This document shows positions 17,425 to 26,227 of a stretch of DNA of 64,000 bases, piece by piece; within the stretch, counting starts at the first letter, position 1; every line of letters begins with the position of its first letter. This stretch comes from Anderseniella sp963787895 (GTDB taxonomy: Bacteria; Pseudomonadota; Alphaproteobacteria; Rhizobiales; Aestuariivirgaceae). A model generated the notes under the pieces. The model saw nothing but the letters and a program-made list of their open reading frames with translations. It searched no databases and had not been told where the DNA came from. A program made the translations under genes and the position numbers. The stretch covers positions 186,001 through 250,000 of the forward strand of contig CAWBEX010000001.1 in assembly GCA_963787895.1 (NCBI GenBank). Direction: 5' to 3'.

Positions 17425-18666
17425 ATGTCACAATCTGATACTGGCAAATCCGAGCTGATGGACGACTGGAGGCTGCTTGCCTTCGGAACGCTGGCTTCGC
17501 TTGCGTCTGCTCCAGGCCAGACACTGGTAATCTCCCTCTTCAATTCGGACATCCGGTCTGCCTTTGCTCTGTCACATGGCGACTTTGGCGGGTTGTACAT
17601 GATTGCCACGCTGACCAGCGCGGCCGTCATTTTGTGGTCAGGCAAACTGATTGATCAGTTTGACCTGCGCAGCGTGTTCGCCGTCACCACCATTGGCTTG
17701 TGTCTCGCGTGCCTGCTGGCTGGCTGGAGCAGCGGGCCATTGTCACTGCTGCTGGCACTGTTTCTGCTGCGCCACTTTGGTCAGGGTTTGATGAGTCACA
17801 TCGCGGTAACTTCGGTAAACCGTTACTACCAACATGTACGAGGCAAGGCATCTGCAATCGTGAACCAGGGTTTCACGCTGGCCGAAGCCACACTGCCCAT
17901 CACCATATCATCGTTGATTGTCTATGCAGGCTGGCGGCAATCATGGTTTGTGCTGGGGCTGACGGCAGCGTTCGTGGTACTTCCGCTGCTGTTGCTATTG
18001 ATTGCCGACCACAAGCGCCGACATGGAGCTTATCTCGACCGGCTGGCGATCCTTGATGATGATATGAGGAACAACTTGGGCGGCCCGGCGCAACGCCACT
18101 GGACGCGCAGTGAGATGCTGCGTGATCCGCGCTTCTATGGCGTGGTGCCGGTGGTATTGACCCCATCCTTTTTCAACACCGGCCTGATGTTCCACCATCA
18201 GCACATCGTGATTGCCAAGACTTGGACACTGGAGACCTGGTATCTGCTTCTGATGGCTTATGCGATATCTTCCATCATCTTCTCGCTGATTGCCGGTACC
18301 CTGGTGGACAGGCATGGAGCAAAGGCATTGATGCCTGTGTTCTGCCTGCCCATCGCTTTGGGCGGGTTGTGCCTGATGGCCGGAAGTGCCGAAATGTGGA
18401 TTGCCGGAATACTGATTTCATTTGGAGCGGCGTCAGGCATGACGGGTGCCGTGACTGCGCCCTACTGGGCTGAAGTCTATGGTCTCAGACACCTCGGCTC
18501 CATCAAGGCTGTGGCAACAGCGGTGATGATTTTTGCCAGTGCACTTTCACCGGCATTGTATGGCTGGCTGTTTGATGCGGGAGTGACAGTGCCCGCCGTA
18601 GGTGCGCTCAATGTAGGCTTCGCGCTGGCGGCTTGTGCATCGGCTTATCTGGCGTTGCGTGAATGA
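17425..18666 (+). CDS. MFS transporter
   Basis: Major facilitator superfamily permease, 413 residues with about 12 hydrophobic segments; substrate unknown. The loop after TM2 carries GKLIDQFDLRSV in place of the classic GxLaDrxGrr motif, and the equivalent loop in the second half reads GTLVDRHGAKALMP, which supports the two-times-six layout. The start at 17425 (MSQSDTGKSELMDDW) is preferred; an internal ATG at 17458 is possible. It overlaps the RluA-type gene by four bases (ATGA), so they are co-transcribed, although no shared function is evident. Confidence 0.9.
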   Translation: MSQSDTGKSELMDDWRLLAFGTLASLASAPGQTLVISLFNSDIRSAFALSHGDFGGLYMIATLTSAAVILWSGKLIDQFDLRSVFAVTTIGLCLACLLAGWSSGPLSLLLALFLLRHFGQGLMSHIAVTSVNRYYQHVRGKASAIVNQGFTLAEATLPITISSLIVYAGWRQSWFVLGLTAAFVVLPLLLLLIADHKRRHGAYLDRLAILDDDMRNNLGGPAQRHWTRSEMLRDPRFYGVVPVVLTPSFFNTGLMFHHQHIVIAKTWTLETWYLLLMAYAISSIIFSLIAGTLVDRHGAKALMPVFCLPIALGGLCLMAGSAEMWIAGILISFGAASGMTGAVTAPYWAEVYGLRHLGSIKAVATAVMIFASALSPALYGWLFDAGVTVPAVGALNVGFALAACASAYLALRE

Positions 18667-19328
18667 AAAAGCTGCCCGAACCTGCAAGCGTTGGCTACAA
18701 CCCGCCCCCCGATGATGGTTTGAACATTATTCATCGCGACGACGATCTGCTCGTGCTGGACAAACCTTCAGGGCTGCTGTCGGTTCCTGGCAAGGGAGAG
18801 CACCTGGCTGATTGCCTGATGGCGCGGACGCAGGCGCATTTTCCAGACGCGCTTCTGGTACACCGGCTGGACCGGGATACCTCCGGTCTCATCATATTTG
18901 CGATGAACCCGAAGGCACAACGGCACCTTGGCCTGCAGTTCGAACGCCGCCATATTTCCAAGACATATGAAGCGCTGGTGCAGGGTAACATGAAACAAGA
19001 CAGCGGCGTTGTTGACTTGCCCATCACAGTCGACTGGCCAAACAGGCCACTGCAGAAGATCTGCCACGAGACCGGGCGCGCGGCGCAAACCCGCTGGAGT
19101 GTGCTTGCGCGTGAAGACCGTGTAACGCGTATGCGTCTTGATCCGGTGACCGGGCGTTCACACCAGCTTCGCCTGCATATGCGTGAACTTGGTCACCCCA
19201 TCCTTGGAGACAGTCTGTACGGTGACGGCGCTTCGGCTGCACGGCTCATGCTTCATGCCCGCAAACTGTCACTCCATCACCCGACGGGCGGACAGATTAT
19301 CCAGTTTGAAGCGCCAGTTCCATTCTGA
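18663..19328 (+). CDS. RluA-family pseudouridine synthase
   Basis: Isomerises uridine in rRNA or tRNA. The 221-residue product has the RluA catalytic motif HRLDRDTSGLIIFA near residue 65, with the essential aspartate in RLDRDTSG, and RSHQLRLHMRELGHPILGDSLYG near residue 165. It lacks an N-terminal S4 domain and is the length of RluA, suggesting that 23S rRNA 746 and tRNA position 32 type targets are possible, but the exact site cannot be told. It overlaps the MFS gene by four bases. Confidence 0.93.
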   Translation: MKKLPEPASVGYNPPPDDGLNIIHRDDDLLVLDKPSGLLSVPGKGEHLADCLMARTQAHFPDALLVHRLDRDTSGLIIFAMNPKAQRHLGLQFERRHISKTYEALVQGNMKQDSGVVDLPITVDWPNRPLQKICHETGRAAQTRWSVLAREDRVTRMRLDPVTGRSHQLRLHMRELGHPILGDSLYGDGASAARLMLHARKLSLHHPTGGQIIQFEAPVPF

Positions 19329-19340
19329 TAATTTCAGGTG

Positions 19341-21332
19341 ATGATCAAGCCTGACTACTCCATCCTGTTTGAACCGGTCAGCATTGGCCCCGTTACCGCG
19401 CCGAACCGGTTCTACCAGGTGCCTCATTGCACCGGCATGGGCTACACCCACCCGATGACCCTTGCCGCCATGCGCGAGGTCAAGGCAGAGGGCGGATGGG
19501 GCGTGGTCAACACCGAGTACTGCTCAATTCACCCGACATCGGATGACACGCCCTACCCTCATTGCACGCTCTGGGATGATCAGGACATCCGCAACATGGC
19601 GGCAATGACTGAACGCGTTCACACCCACGGCTCACTTGCAGGCGTAGAGCTGTGGCACGGCGGCAGGCGATCTTCCAACCTGCATTCGCGGCTGGCGCCG
19701 CTGGGCGCTGAAAGCCTGCCAACCTCGAACGATCCGTGGCAGTCGCGGCGCATGGACCGCCAGGACATTGTCAATCTCAGGGCCTGGCACAAGGCAGCGG
19801 CGGCGCGCGCCCTGCAGGCAGGCTTTGACATCGTCTATGTCTACGCGGCTCACACATACCTGCTTGCACAGTTTCTCGATGGTGACGGCAGCGACACAAC
19901 CAGCACCCTTGTGGAGCGCGGCCAGCTTGTACGTGACATCACACAGGAAACCCGTGAGGCGACACAGGGTAAATGCGGCGTCGCCATCCGTATCGAGGTC
20001 AACAATGAAGACTGCAGCACCGATGGGCGCGATGAATTGCTGCAATCACTGGCGCCACTGGTGGACCTGTTCGATGTCACCGTATCCGACTACGCGCACG
20101 AAATGGGCGTGTCGCGTTTTGTGGAAACAGCCACTCTGGAAGCCAAGATATCCCATGTGAAAACCCTGACCGGCAAACCAGTGGTGGGTGTTGGACGCTT
20201 TACATCGCCGGATACAATGCTGGCGCAGGTGCGGCGCGGCGTGCTGGATCTCATTGGCGCTGCCCGACCCTCCATCGCAGATCCGTTCCTGCCGTCAAAG
20301 ATTCGCGATGGTCGGATCGACGAGATCAGGGAGTGCATCGGCTGCAACATTTGCTATGCAGGCGATGGCCAGGGCGTCCCCATCCGCTGCACGCAGAACG
20401 CCACAATGGGCGAGGAATGGCGGCGCGGATGGCACCCGGAAACTGTGCCTCAGGCTCACTCCAGGGAAACTGTGCTGGTCGTGGGCTCCGGGCCTTCCGG
20501 GCTTGAAGCTGCACACATTTTATCCAGGCGTGGTTATAGCGTGATGCTGGCGGAAGCACAGGAGCAGCTGGGCGGGCGCGTACTGCGTGAAGCCACCCTG
20601 CCCGGTTTGTCTGAATGGATCAGGGTGCGTGACTATCGCGTCAACCAACTCAACAGCCACGCAGCGGTATCCATCTATATGGCCAGCAACATGACCGCCG
20701 ACGATATCGTCGCAACGGGTGCCGACCATGTTCTGCTTGCCACTGGCAGTCACTGGCGCCACGACGGACGCGGCCGCACGACAAATTTACCCATACCGGG
20801 TTTGCAGGATGCCGCCGTGCTGACCGCTGACAACATTCTCGCGGGCAAGCGCCCTGACGGCCCCGTTGTCGTTTATGACGACGACAACTACTACATGGGT
20901 TCAGCCATTGCCGAGTTGCTGGCACGCGATGGCCACACCGTCACCTATGTTACGCCCGCAGCCAGTGTGGCCAGCTGGTCCGCGCTGACCACCGAGCAGC
21001 CGCAGGTTCACCAGAGGCTTGCAATGCTAGGTATCAACATTGTGCTCAACCATGCAGTTACATCGTTCAAAAACGGAGAACTCGAACTCGCCTGCACCTA
21101 CACCCAACGCACGACGCATATGGCCTGCACCAGTCTGGTTCCAGTAACATCGCGCGAGCCCAATGACAGCCTTTGGAAGAAGCTCAAGGAAAGATCGAAT
21201 GTGCACCGCATAGGCGACTGCGCCGCTCCCGGCATCATTGCACAAGCCGTCTATGACGGTCACCGCGCGGCCCGCGAACTGGGTACGGATGCAGCAAGCG
21301 TCATGGTGAAGCGCGAACGCGTCTGCCTTTAG
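19341..21332 (+). CDS. FMN/4Fe-4S/NAD-linked oxidoreductase, trimethylamine dehydrogenase-like (DgcA/StcD type)
   Basis: Predicted N-demethylase-type enzyme of the old-yellow-enzyme superfamily. From ATG 19341 it is 663 residues; the frame also opens at GTG one codon earlier. An N-terminal TIM barrel (about 5-340) binds FMN, with GVELWHGGRRSSN near residue 100. A cysteine cluster CIGCNICYAG...IRC near residue 335 should hold the 4Fe-4S centre. A C-terminal FAD/NAD-like half begins with VLVVGSGPSGLEAAHILSRRG near residue 378. Relatives include dimethylglycine and N-methylproline demethylases. The Rieske oxygenase gene ends four bases inside its end on the other strand; the pairing of the two families fits betaine-type demethylation (inference). 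Confidence 0.88.
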   Translation: MIKPDYSILFEPVSIGPVTAPNRFYQVPHCTGMGYTHPMTLAAMREVKAEGGWGVVNTEYCSIHPTSDDTPYPHCTLWDDQDIRNMAAMTERVHTHGSLAGVELWHGGRRSSNLHSRLAPLGAESLPTSNDPWQSRRMDRQDIVNLRAWHKAAAARALQAGFDIVYVYAAHTYLLAQFLDGDGSDTTSTLVERGQLVRDITQETREATQGKCGVAIRIEVNNEDCSTDGRDELLQSLAPLVDLFDVTVSDYAHEMGVSRFVETATLEAKISHVKTLTGKPVVGVGRFTSPDTMLAQVRRGVLDLIGAARPSIADPFLPSKIRDGRIDEIRECIGCNICYAGDGQGVPIRCTQNATMGEEWRRGWHPETVPQAHSRETVLVVGSGPSGLEAAHILSRRGYSVMLAEAQEQLGGRVLREATLPGLSEWIRVRDYRVNQLNSHAAVSIYMASNMTADDIVATGADHVLLATGSHWRHDGRGRTTNLPIPGLQDAAVLTADNILAGKRPDGPVVVYDDDNYYMGSAIAELLARDGHTVTYVTPAASVASWSALTTEQPQVHQRLAMLGINIVLNHAVTSFKNGELELACTYTQRTTHMACTSLVPVTSREPNDSLWKKLKERSNVHRIGDCAAPGIIAQAVYDGHRAARELGTDAASVMVKRERVCL

Positions 21333-22474
21333 GCCTTGTCGCCCGCCAGTGCCTCAAGCACCTGCATGTGGAACCAGTGCAGCTGGATTTCGGAAAACCA
21401 CGAAGTTGCCTCGTCACACACATAGCGGCCCTGATCATAGCCCATTGATTGCAGGCCACGCTGCACGCTTTCAACGATGGAAATATCCTCGATGTTGAAC
21501 ATATGCATGAACAGGTCGCGCACCGCCAAGAGCTTGGGGTCAGACGTGGCATCACCGGCCGGGGTGTAGATGTCGACGCGTTCGGCACACCTTGTCACCC
21601 CGTCGGGCGCCATGCGCAGCACCACCAGATTGTCCGATCCCGGCAATGACAACATGCATAAATGCGGCCACGCCTGCCACGCATAGTACGGTGAGCCCGG
21701 CGTCAGTTCGAGACCCGGAAAGCCACCTTTCGACTTGAACCGGTTAAAGGTCCAGCGCGGGCTCTCGACAAACTCGACCATCTCCTGCTCGAGCACCTTC
21801 GACAATTGCGGGTGGGCTATGGGAATGTGATAGGCTTCCGAGAAATTATCGACGACCACCTTCCAGTTGGCCATGATGTCGTAGTTGAGCCGTTCAGCCA
21901 CGACCCAGCCTGCAACGTCCGGCAGAAAGGTTTCGATGTTGCTTCCAAAGCCGTCCATCTCTGTCTCAAACGGAGCGCACGCAGGGTCAAGGTTGATAAA
22001 AATCAGCCCTGCCGCAAAGCCGATGGCGATTTCCTTGAGGGCAAACTGCGACTTGTCGAAGTTCTTCAGTTCATCTGTCTTGGGAGCGGCGGCAAGCGCG
22101 CCATCCAGCCTGTAGAGCCAGGCATGGTAAGGACACGAAATGCCCTTGGTCCTGAGCTTGCCTGCCCCGGTGAGAAGTTCGTGACCGCGATGCTGGCACA
22201 CATTGTAAAACGCCCTCACCTTTTCGTCCTGACCCCTGACCACCAGCACCGGCTGTTCGCCAACCGTGTCGGTGAAATACATGCCGGGTTCAGCCACATC
22301 ACACACATGCCCGACATACACCCATGATTTCTGGTGCACCTGCCGCATCTCGGCACGGTAGATCGCTTCGTCGGTGTAGTAGCGTGATGGCAGGGTTGGA
22401 GAGGTCATGGGGTCAGCGGAAACCTTGCCGCGTTCCCCGGCGGGCAGGTTCCCAGGTTTCATATGCTTGTTCAT
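21329..22474 (-). CDS. Rieske non-heme iron oxygenase, alpha subunit
   Basis: Predicted oxidative demethylase or ring-hydroxylating oxygenase. The 381-residue product has the Rieske centre CQHRGHELLTG...CPYHAW (residues about 92-115) and the catalytic iron site DNFSEAYHIPIAH near residue 212. The family resembles GbcA and the stachydrine demethylase Stc2. No reductase gene is adjacent; the electron donor must lie elsewhere. Its end overlaps that of the TMADH-like gene by four bases in a convergent layout. Together they may remove N-methyl groups from a quaternary amine, but the substrate is not determined by sequence. Confidence 0.9.
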   Translation of the reverse strand: MNKHMKPGNLPAGERGKVSADPMTSPTLPSRYYTDEAIYRAEMRQVHQKSWVYVGHVCDVAEPGMYFTDTVGEQPVLVVRGQDEKVRAFYNVCQHRGHELLTGAGKLRTKGISCPYHAWLYRLDGALAAAPKTDELKNFDKSQFALKEIAIGFAAGLIFINLDPACAPFETEMDGFGSNIETFLPDVAGWVVAERLNYDIMANWKVVVDNFSEAYHIPIAHPQLSKVLEQEMVEFVESPRWTFNRFKSKGGFPGLELTPGSPYYAWQAWPHLCMLSLPGSDNLVVLRMAPDGVTRCAERVDIYTPAGDATSDPKLLAVRDLFMHMFNIEDISIVESVQRGLQSMGYDQGRYVCDEATSWFSEIQLHWFHMQVLEALAGDKA

Positions 22475-22561
22475 GTTGCGAGCCCTACACTGCCGCGAAA
22501 TCGACCCCCAAGACCCTAACCAAAGCCATAGAGCATCACAATAGACACTGACCTGACGCCT

Positions 22562-23539
22562 CTAACCCACAGCTGCAGGTGGCCACCAGTCCGGCGGCAG
22601 CGCGCCAGTGGTAATCGCCCAGAGCAACACGGAGACGGTCAGCACAGACAGTGCCGTTGTTACCAGCACGCAGGCAGACGCCCGCTCCACCCACACGTTG
22701 TATTGCTGGGCGATGACATAGACATTGGTCGCCGTTGGAAGCGATGCCAACAGCACTGCCGTATAGACCCACACCGGCTCAAAGTCGCCTGCAAAGCTCA
22801 GCCCAAAGTACATCAGCACCGGGTGCAGGACGAGCTTGATCGGCACTATGTACCCCAGCGCCAGCGGCGTACGCCGCATCGGTCTTAAAGCCAGCGTTAC
22901 GCCCATTGCGAAAAGCGCGCACGGTGCTGCCGCCTGGGCCAGATAGCTGATAAGCCGGTCAAGAGCTTCCGGGATGGGTGCGTTGATAAACGCAGCCGCG
23001 ACGCCCACCGCAGTCGCAATAATGAACGGATGCAGAAGGATCTTCGAGACCACCGAAACGACCATCTCGCCAGCACCCTGATCCGTCTTGCCCGAAAGCG
23101 CCATGAGCGCCGGGGCGAGTGCAAAGTGCATGATGTTCTCGAAGCAGAAGATCAGCGCCACAGGGATCGCGGCTTTCTCGCCCAGGGCCAGAATGGCAAT
23201 AGCCGGTCCCATGTAGCCGATATTTCCATAAGCACCGGCCAGCCCCTGAATGGTGGCGTCGGCTATGCGTCCGCGCGTGCCGATGGCACCAAGGATGAAG
23301 GTGATCAAAAAGATCAGGTAGGTTGTCAGAATGTTGGTGCCAATATAGCCCCAGCTCGCCAATTGATCGACCGGGGTTTTTGACAACAGCTTGAAGAACA
23401 GCGCCGGCAGGGCAACGTAGACGATAAACGTATTGAGCCACCCCAAGGCTTCCAGAGGCTGCCGGGTAATGCGCGCCGCGGCAAAGCCAATGACGATCAG
23501 CCCGAAAAGGGGCAGTATCAGACCGAGAATATGGAGCAT
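22562..23539 (-). CDS. AEC-family transporter
   Basis: Ten-helix auxin-efflux-carrier-type permease, 325 residues from ATG 23539 (MLHILGLILPLFGLIVIGF), which opens directly with the first membrane segment; the ORF to 23590 is not needed. Characteristic are LPALFFKLLSKTP near residue 45 and the late segment LLASLPTATNVYVIAQQY near residue 280. Members carry dicarboxylates such as malonate or malate, or efflux of other anions; the substrate is unknown. It lies 87 bases from the Rieske gene start on the same strand, so co-transcription in the order AEC then Rieske is not excluded. Confidence 0.9.
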   Translation of the reverse strand: MLHILGLILPLFGLIVIGFAAARITRQPLEALGWLNTFIVYVALPALFFKLLSKTPVDQLASWGYIGTNILTTYLIFLITFILGAIGTRGRIADATIQGLAGAYGNIGYMGPAIAILALGEKAAIPVALIFCFENIMHFALAPALMALSGKTDQGAGEMVVSVVSKILLHPFIIATAVGVAAAFINAPIPEALDRLISYLAQAAAPCALFAMGVTLALRPMRRTPLALGYIVPIKLVLHPVLMYFGLSFAGDFEPVWVYTAVLLASLPTATNVYVIAQQYNVWVERASACVLVTTALSVLTVSVLLWAITTGALPPDWWPPAAVG

Positions 23540-24038
23540 GAAAGAGGCGGTTCGCGTTGAAGGTGGACGGCTTTTCGAGCAATAGGCCAATCCGCTCAGG
23601 CTTGCAAATCATGCTTCATTCACAACTGGCGAGCGGGAGGCCCCCGTGGTGCGCACCCGCAAGATTGCTTGCTCGCAACTCATGAATCCGATTGCGCTCC
23701 AGCATGGCCATGATAATCTGTTCTTCAGGAAGGTTTTGTGCCTCCACGAATCGCGAGGTGAAGGGCCCGCCAGCCAACGGGGCCAAACGTCAAGCCGGAC
23801 GGTTTAACAGGACCATATCTGGCCCACTGCGCCAGTCGGCCTATCTGGTCCGCCCAGCGACGTACTTCAACTTTTGCAATCGCCTTTTTTGCAAACAATA
23901 TCCATGACCGTTTCAGTTGCCGGCTGTGTCCGACAGTGCGTTGTTGCGCGCTGCTCCTGACGCAGGTCTTCCGGCAATCCGGAAATCACAACAAGCAGCC
24001 AACACCAGGTAGCGCCTGTCTGGCAGGAGAGTATATCA
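23540..24038. other. Intergenic stretch without a supported gene
   Basis: About 500 bases between the divergent AEC and tctB genes. I see no credible ORF, RNA or terminator; it presumably holds the promoters of both. A 71-codon plus-strand frame at 23692 has no RBS and a composition unlike protein. A good Shine-Dalgarno, GGCAGGAGAG, lies just before tctB. Confidence 0.5.
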
Positions 24039-24536
24039 ATGCGCCGATCCGAATTTATTGTTGCAGGCCTGCTGGCCTTGCTCGCCGTCTATATGATGGC
24101 GAAAAGCAGCGAACTGGAAATCCGTTACGTTGCCGGCGAAGGGCCAGGCGGTGGCTTTTGGCCGTTCTGGCTGGCAGCCGGAATGCTCGTCTGCACGGTT
24201 TTCATATTCAAACGGGCTGTGCAACGAACATCGCCGCCATCACAGTCTGACGCCCCGTTGTTTGACGCCTACAGCCGTAAAATGCTCTCGCTCGTGATGG
24301 GCAGTCTCATCGGCTTTGTCGGCCTGACATATTTGATCAGCATGTACGGGGCGATGTTTGTCTTCCTGTTTTTCTACCTCAGGTATCTGGGCCAGCATAC
24401 ATGGGCTACGACCCTTAGCATCGCTATCGCCACCCCTGTCATCTTCTTTTTCTTCTTTGACGTTCTGATGCGCGTTGTGCTGCCCAAAGGGCTGGCGGAA
24501 CCATTGTTCCTGCCGCTTTACGCCATCTTCCTGTAG
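24039..24536 (+). CDS. TctB, small membrane subunit of a tripartite tricarboxylate transporter
   Basis: Four-helix membrane protein that pairs with TctA. The 165-residue product has the typical TctB start MRRSEFIVAGLLALLAVYM, the loop EGPGGGFWPFWLAAGM near residue 40, and two closing segments ending LPLFLPLYAIFL-like (PLFLPLYAIF). GGAGAG precedes the ATG. It is followed by tctA after 36 bases. The solute-binding TctC that normally completes the set is not found nearby. Confidence 0.88.
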   Translation: MRRSEFIVAGLLALLAVYMMAKSSELEIRYVAGEGPGGGFWPFWLAAGMLVCTVFIFKRAVQRTSPPSQSDAPLFDAYSRKMLSLVMGSLIGFVGLTYLISMYGAMFVFLFFYLRYLGQHTWATTLSIAIATPVIFFFFFDVLMRVVLPKGLAEPLFLPLYAIFL

Positions 24537-24572
24537 CGGCCAAACAGCCATCAACCCAAGGATCAAATCCTC

Positions 24573-26087
24573 ATGACCGACATTCTGGGTCACCTTGCAA
24601 ACGGCATTCTTGCCTCTTTCGAACCCATCAACCTGTTTCTCATCATAGTTGGCGTGGCTGTTGGCCTGTTTATCGGCGCCATGCCGGGCCTCGGTTCGGT
24701 GAACGGGGTTGCAATCCTGTTGCCAGCCACTTTTCTTGTACCGCCGGGTTCGGCCATCATTTTTCTCGCCGCCATTTACTTTGGCTGCATGTATGGCGGT
24801 GCCATTAGCTCCATAACACTTGGCATTCCCGGTGCCTCCACCGCTGTCGCAACCACCTTTGACGGGCGACCCATGGCCTTGAAGGGGCAAGCTGACAAGG
24901 CGCTCATAACAGCCGCTGTGGCATCCTTTGTCGGCGGCTCAGTGGCCAATGTGCTGTTCACCCTCTTTGCACCGCTGTTAGCAGTGGTAGCTCTGAAGTT
25001 TGGCTCTCCTGAAATTTTCGCACTCATGCTTCTGGCATTTGCCACCTTTGTCGGGCTTGGGGGTGACGACATCCCGAAAACCTTCCTGTCAATCTTCCTG
25101 GGTCTGGTACTGGCTGCGGTTGGCTTCGACGAGATATCCGGTGAACCTCGCCTGGTTTTCGGCGGACTGACTGGATTCATGGGCGGCATCAACTTCCTGG
25201 TCCTGGCCATCGGTATCTACGGCATCGGAGAAATGCTGTGGACGATAGACGAGACCCGCGGTGAAGTTACCATGACCCAGGTACGCCTGACCATGAAGTC
25301 CATCCGCGAACACATTGGCTCCACCTTGCGATGCTGGAGAGGTTTGACCTGGGGGTCCCTGCTCGGCTTCTTCGTCGGCATTCTGCCGGCAGCAGGCGCC
25401 ACGCCAGCTGCGCTGATGGCTTATGGCATGGCCAAGCTGTCTTCCAAGGACCCGGATTCATTCGGCAAGGGCAACCAGGAGGGCATTGCGGCACCAGAGT
25501 CTGCCAACAACTCGGCTTCGGCCGGTGCAATGTTGCCAATGATCACACTGGGCATTCCCGGCTCACCAACCACCGCCATTCTGCTGGGCGGCATGGTGAT
25601 CTGGGGTCTGACGCCAGGACCTCGCCTGTTCGTGGACCAGCCAGAGTTTGTATGGAACCTGATCGGCTCATTCTACGCATCAAACTTTTTCGCGCTTGTG
25701 ATCAATCTTGCCTTCATTCCCGTCTTCTTGTGGATGCTGCGCATGCCGTTCACAATTCTCACGCCAGTCATCTTCGTGCTGTCTGTGGTGGGCGGATATG
25801 CAGCCACAAACAACATGTTCGACGTGTGGTTGATGCTGCTGTTTGGTGCTGCCGCCTTCATACTGCGCAAGCTGGATTATCCGCTTGCTCCAGCTGTGCT
25901 GGCAATCGTTCTCGGGCCCATCGCAGAACCGGCGTTGCGCCAGTCACTATTGTTGTCTGACGGAAATCCGATGATCTTCCTGACGCGACCGATCGCCGGG
26001 CCAATTACGGTGATCGCCATTGTGCTGCTGCTCATGCCACTGTTAAAGCTGTTCCGAAAGCGCAAGCCCTCGGGTATGCCTGCATGA
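24573..26087 (+). CDS. TctA, large membrane subunit of a tripartite tricarboxylate transporter
   Basis: Permease of 504 residues with about 12 membrane helices. Conserved TctA signatures are IGAMPGLGSVNGVAILLP near residue 35 (G-x-MPGL-G) and GILPAAGATPAALMAYGM near residue 270, followed by GIAAPESANNSASAGAMLP. These are the two internal-repeat substrate motifs. AAGGATCA before the ATG is a fair RBS. The operon tctBA is complete for the membrane part; a binding protein must be supplied in trans. Substrates for the family include citrate and other carboxylates; I cannot choose one. Confidence 0.95.
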   Translation: MTDILGHLANGILASFEPINLFLIIVGVAVGLFIGAMPGLGSVNGVAILLPATFLVPPGSAIIFLAAIYFGCMYGGAISSITLGIPGASTAVATTFDGRPMALKGQADKALITAAVASFVGGSVANVLFTLFAPLLAVVALKFGSPEIFALMLLAFATFVGLGGDDIPKTFLSIFLGLVLAAVGFDEISGEPRLVFGGLTGFMGGINFLVLAIGIYGIGEMLWTIDETRGEVTMTQVRLTMKSIREHIGSTLRCWRGLTWGSLLGFFVGILPAAGATPAALMAYGMAKLSSKDPDSFGKGNQEGIAAPESANNSASAGAMLPMITLGIPGSPTTAILLGGMVIWGLTPGPRLFVDQPEFVWNLIGSFYASNFFALVINLAFIPVFLWMLRMPFTILTPVIFVLSVVGGYAATNNMFDVWLMLLFGAAAFILRKLDYPLAPAVLAIVLGPIAEPALRQSLLLSDGNPMIFLTRPIAGPITVIAIVLLLMPLLKLFRKRKPSGMPA

Positions 26088-26103
26088 ATCTGGAGGGTTA
26101 GGG

Positions 26104-26129
26104 TGCCCGGCGGCAATCGCTGCCGGGCA
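26104..26129. repeat. Inverted repeat after tctA, possible terminator
   Basis: TGCCCGGC (26104-26111) pairs with GCCGGGCA (26122-26129) around a 10-base loop. It lies 17 bases after the tctA stop, which suits a terminator, but no T tract follows (TTCACAAAAAC). Confidence 0.5.
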
Positions 26130-26227
26130 TTCACAAAAACCTGCACAATGACAGGTCAAGCACTTGGCGTTCGTCCTTAAGGCTGTTATGTTCGTTATAC
26201 AAAACATGCTGATTAAGGGAGCTTCCA

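Noticed and set aside
23692..23907. 71-codon frame between AEC and tctB genes
   Set aside because: No RBS, unusual composition, no similarity.
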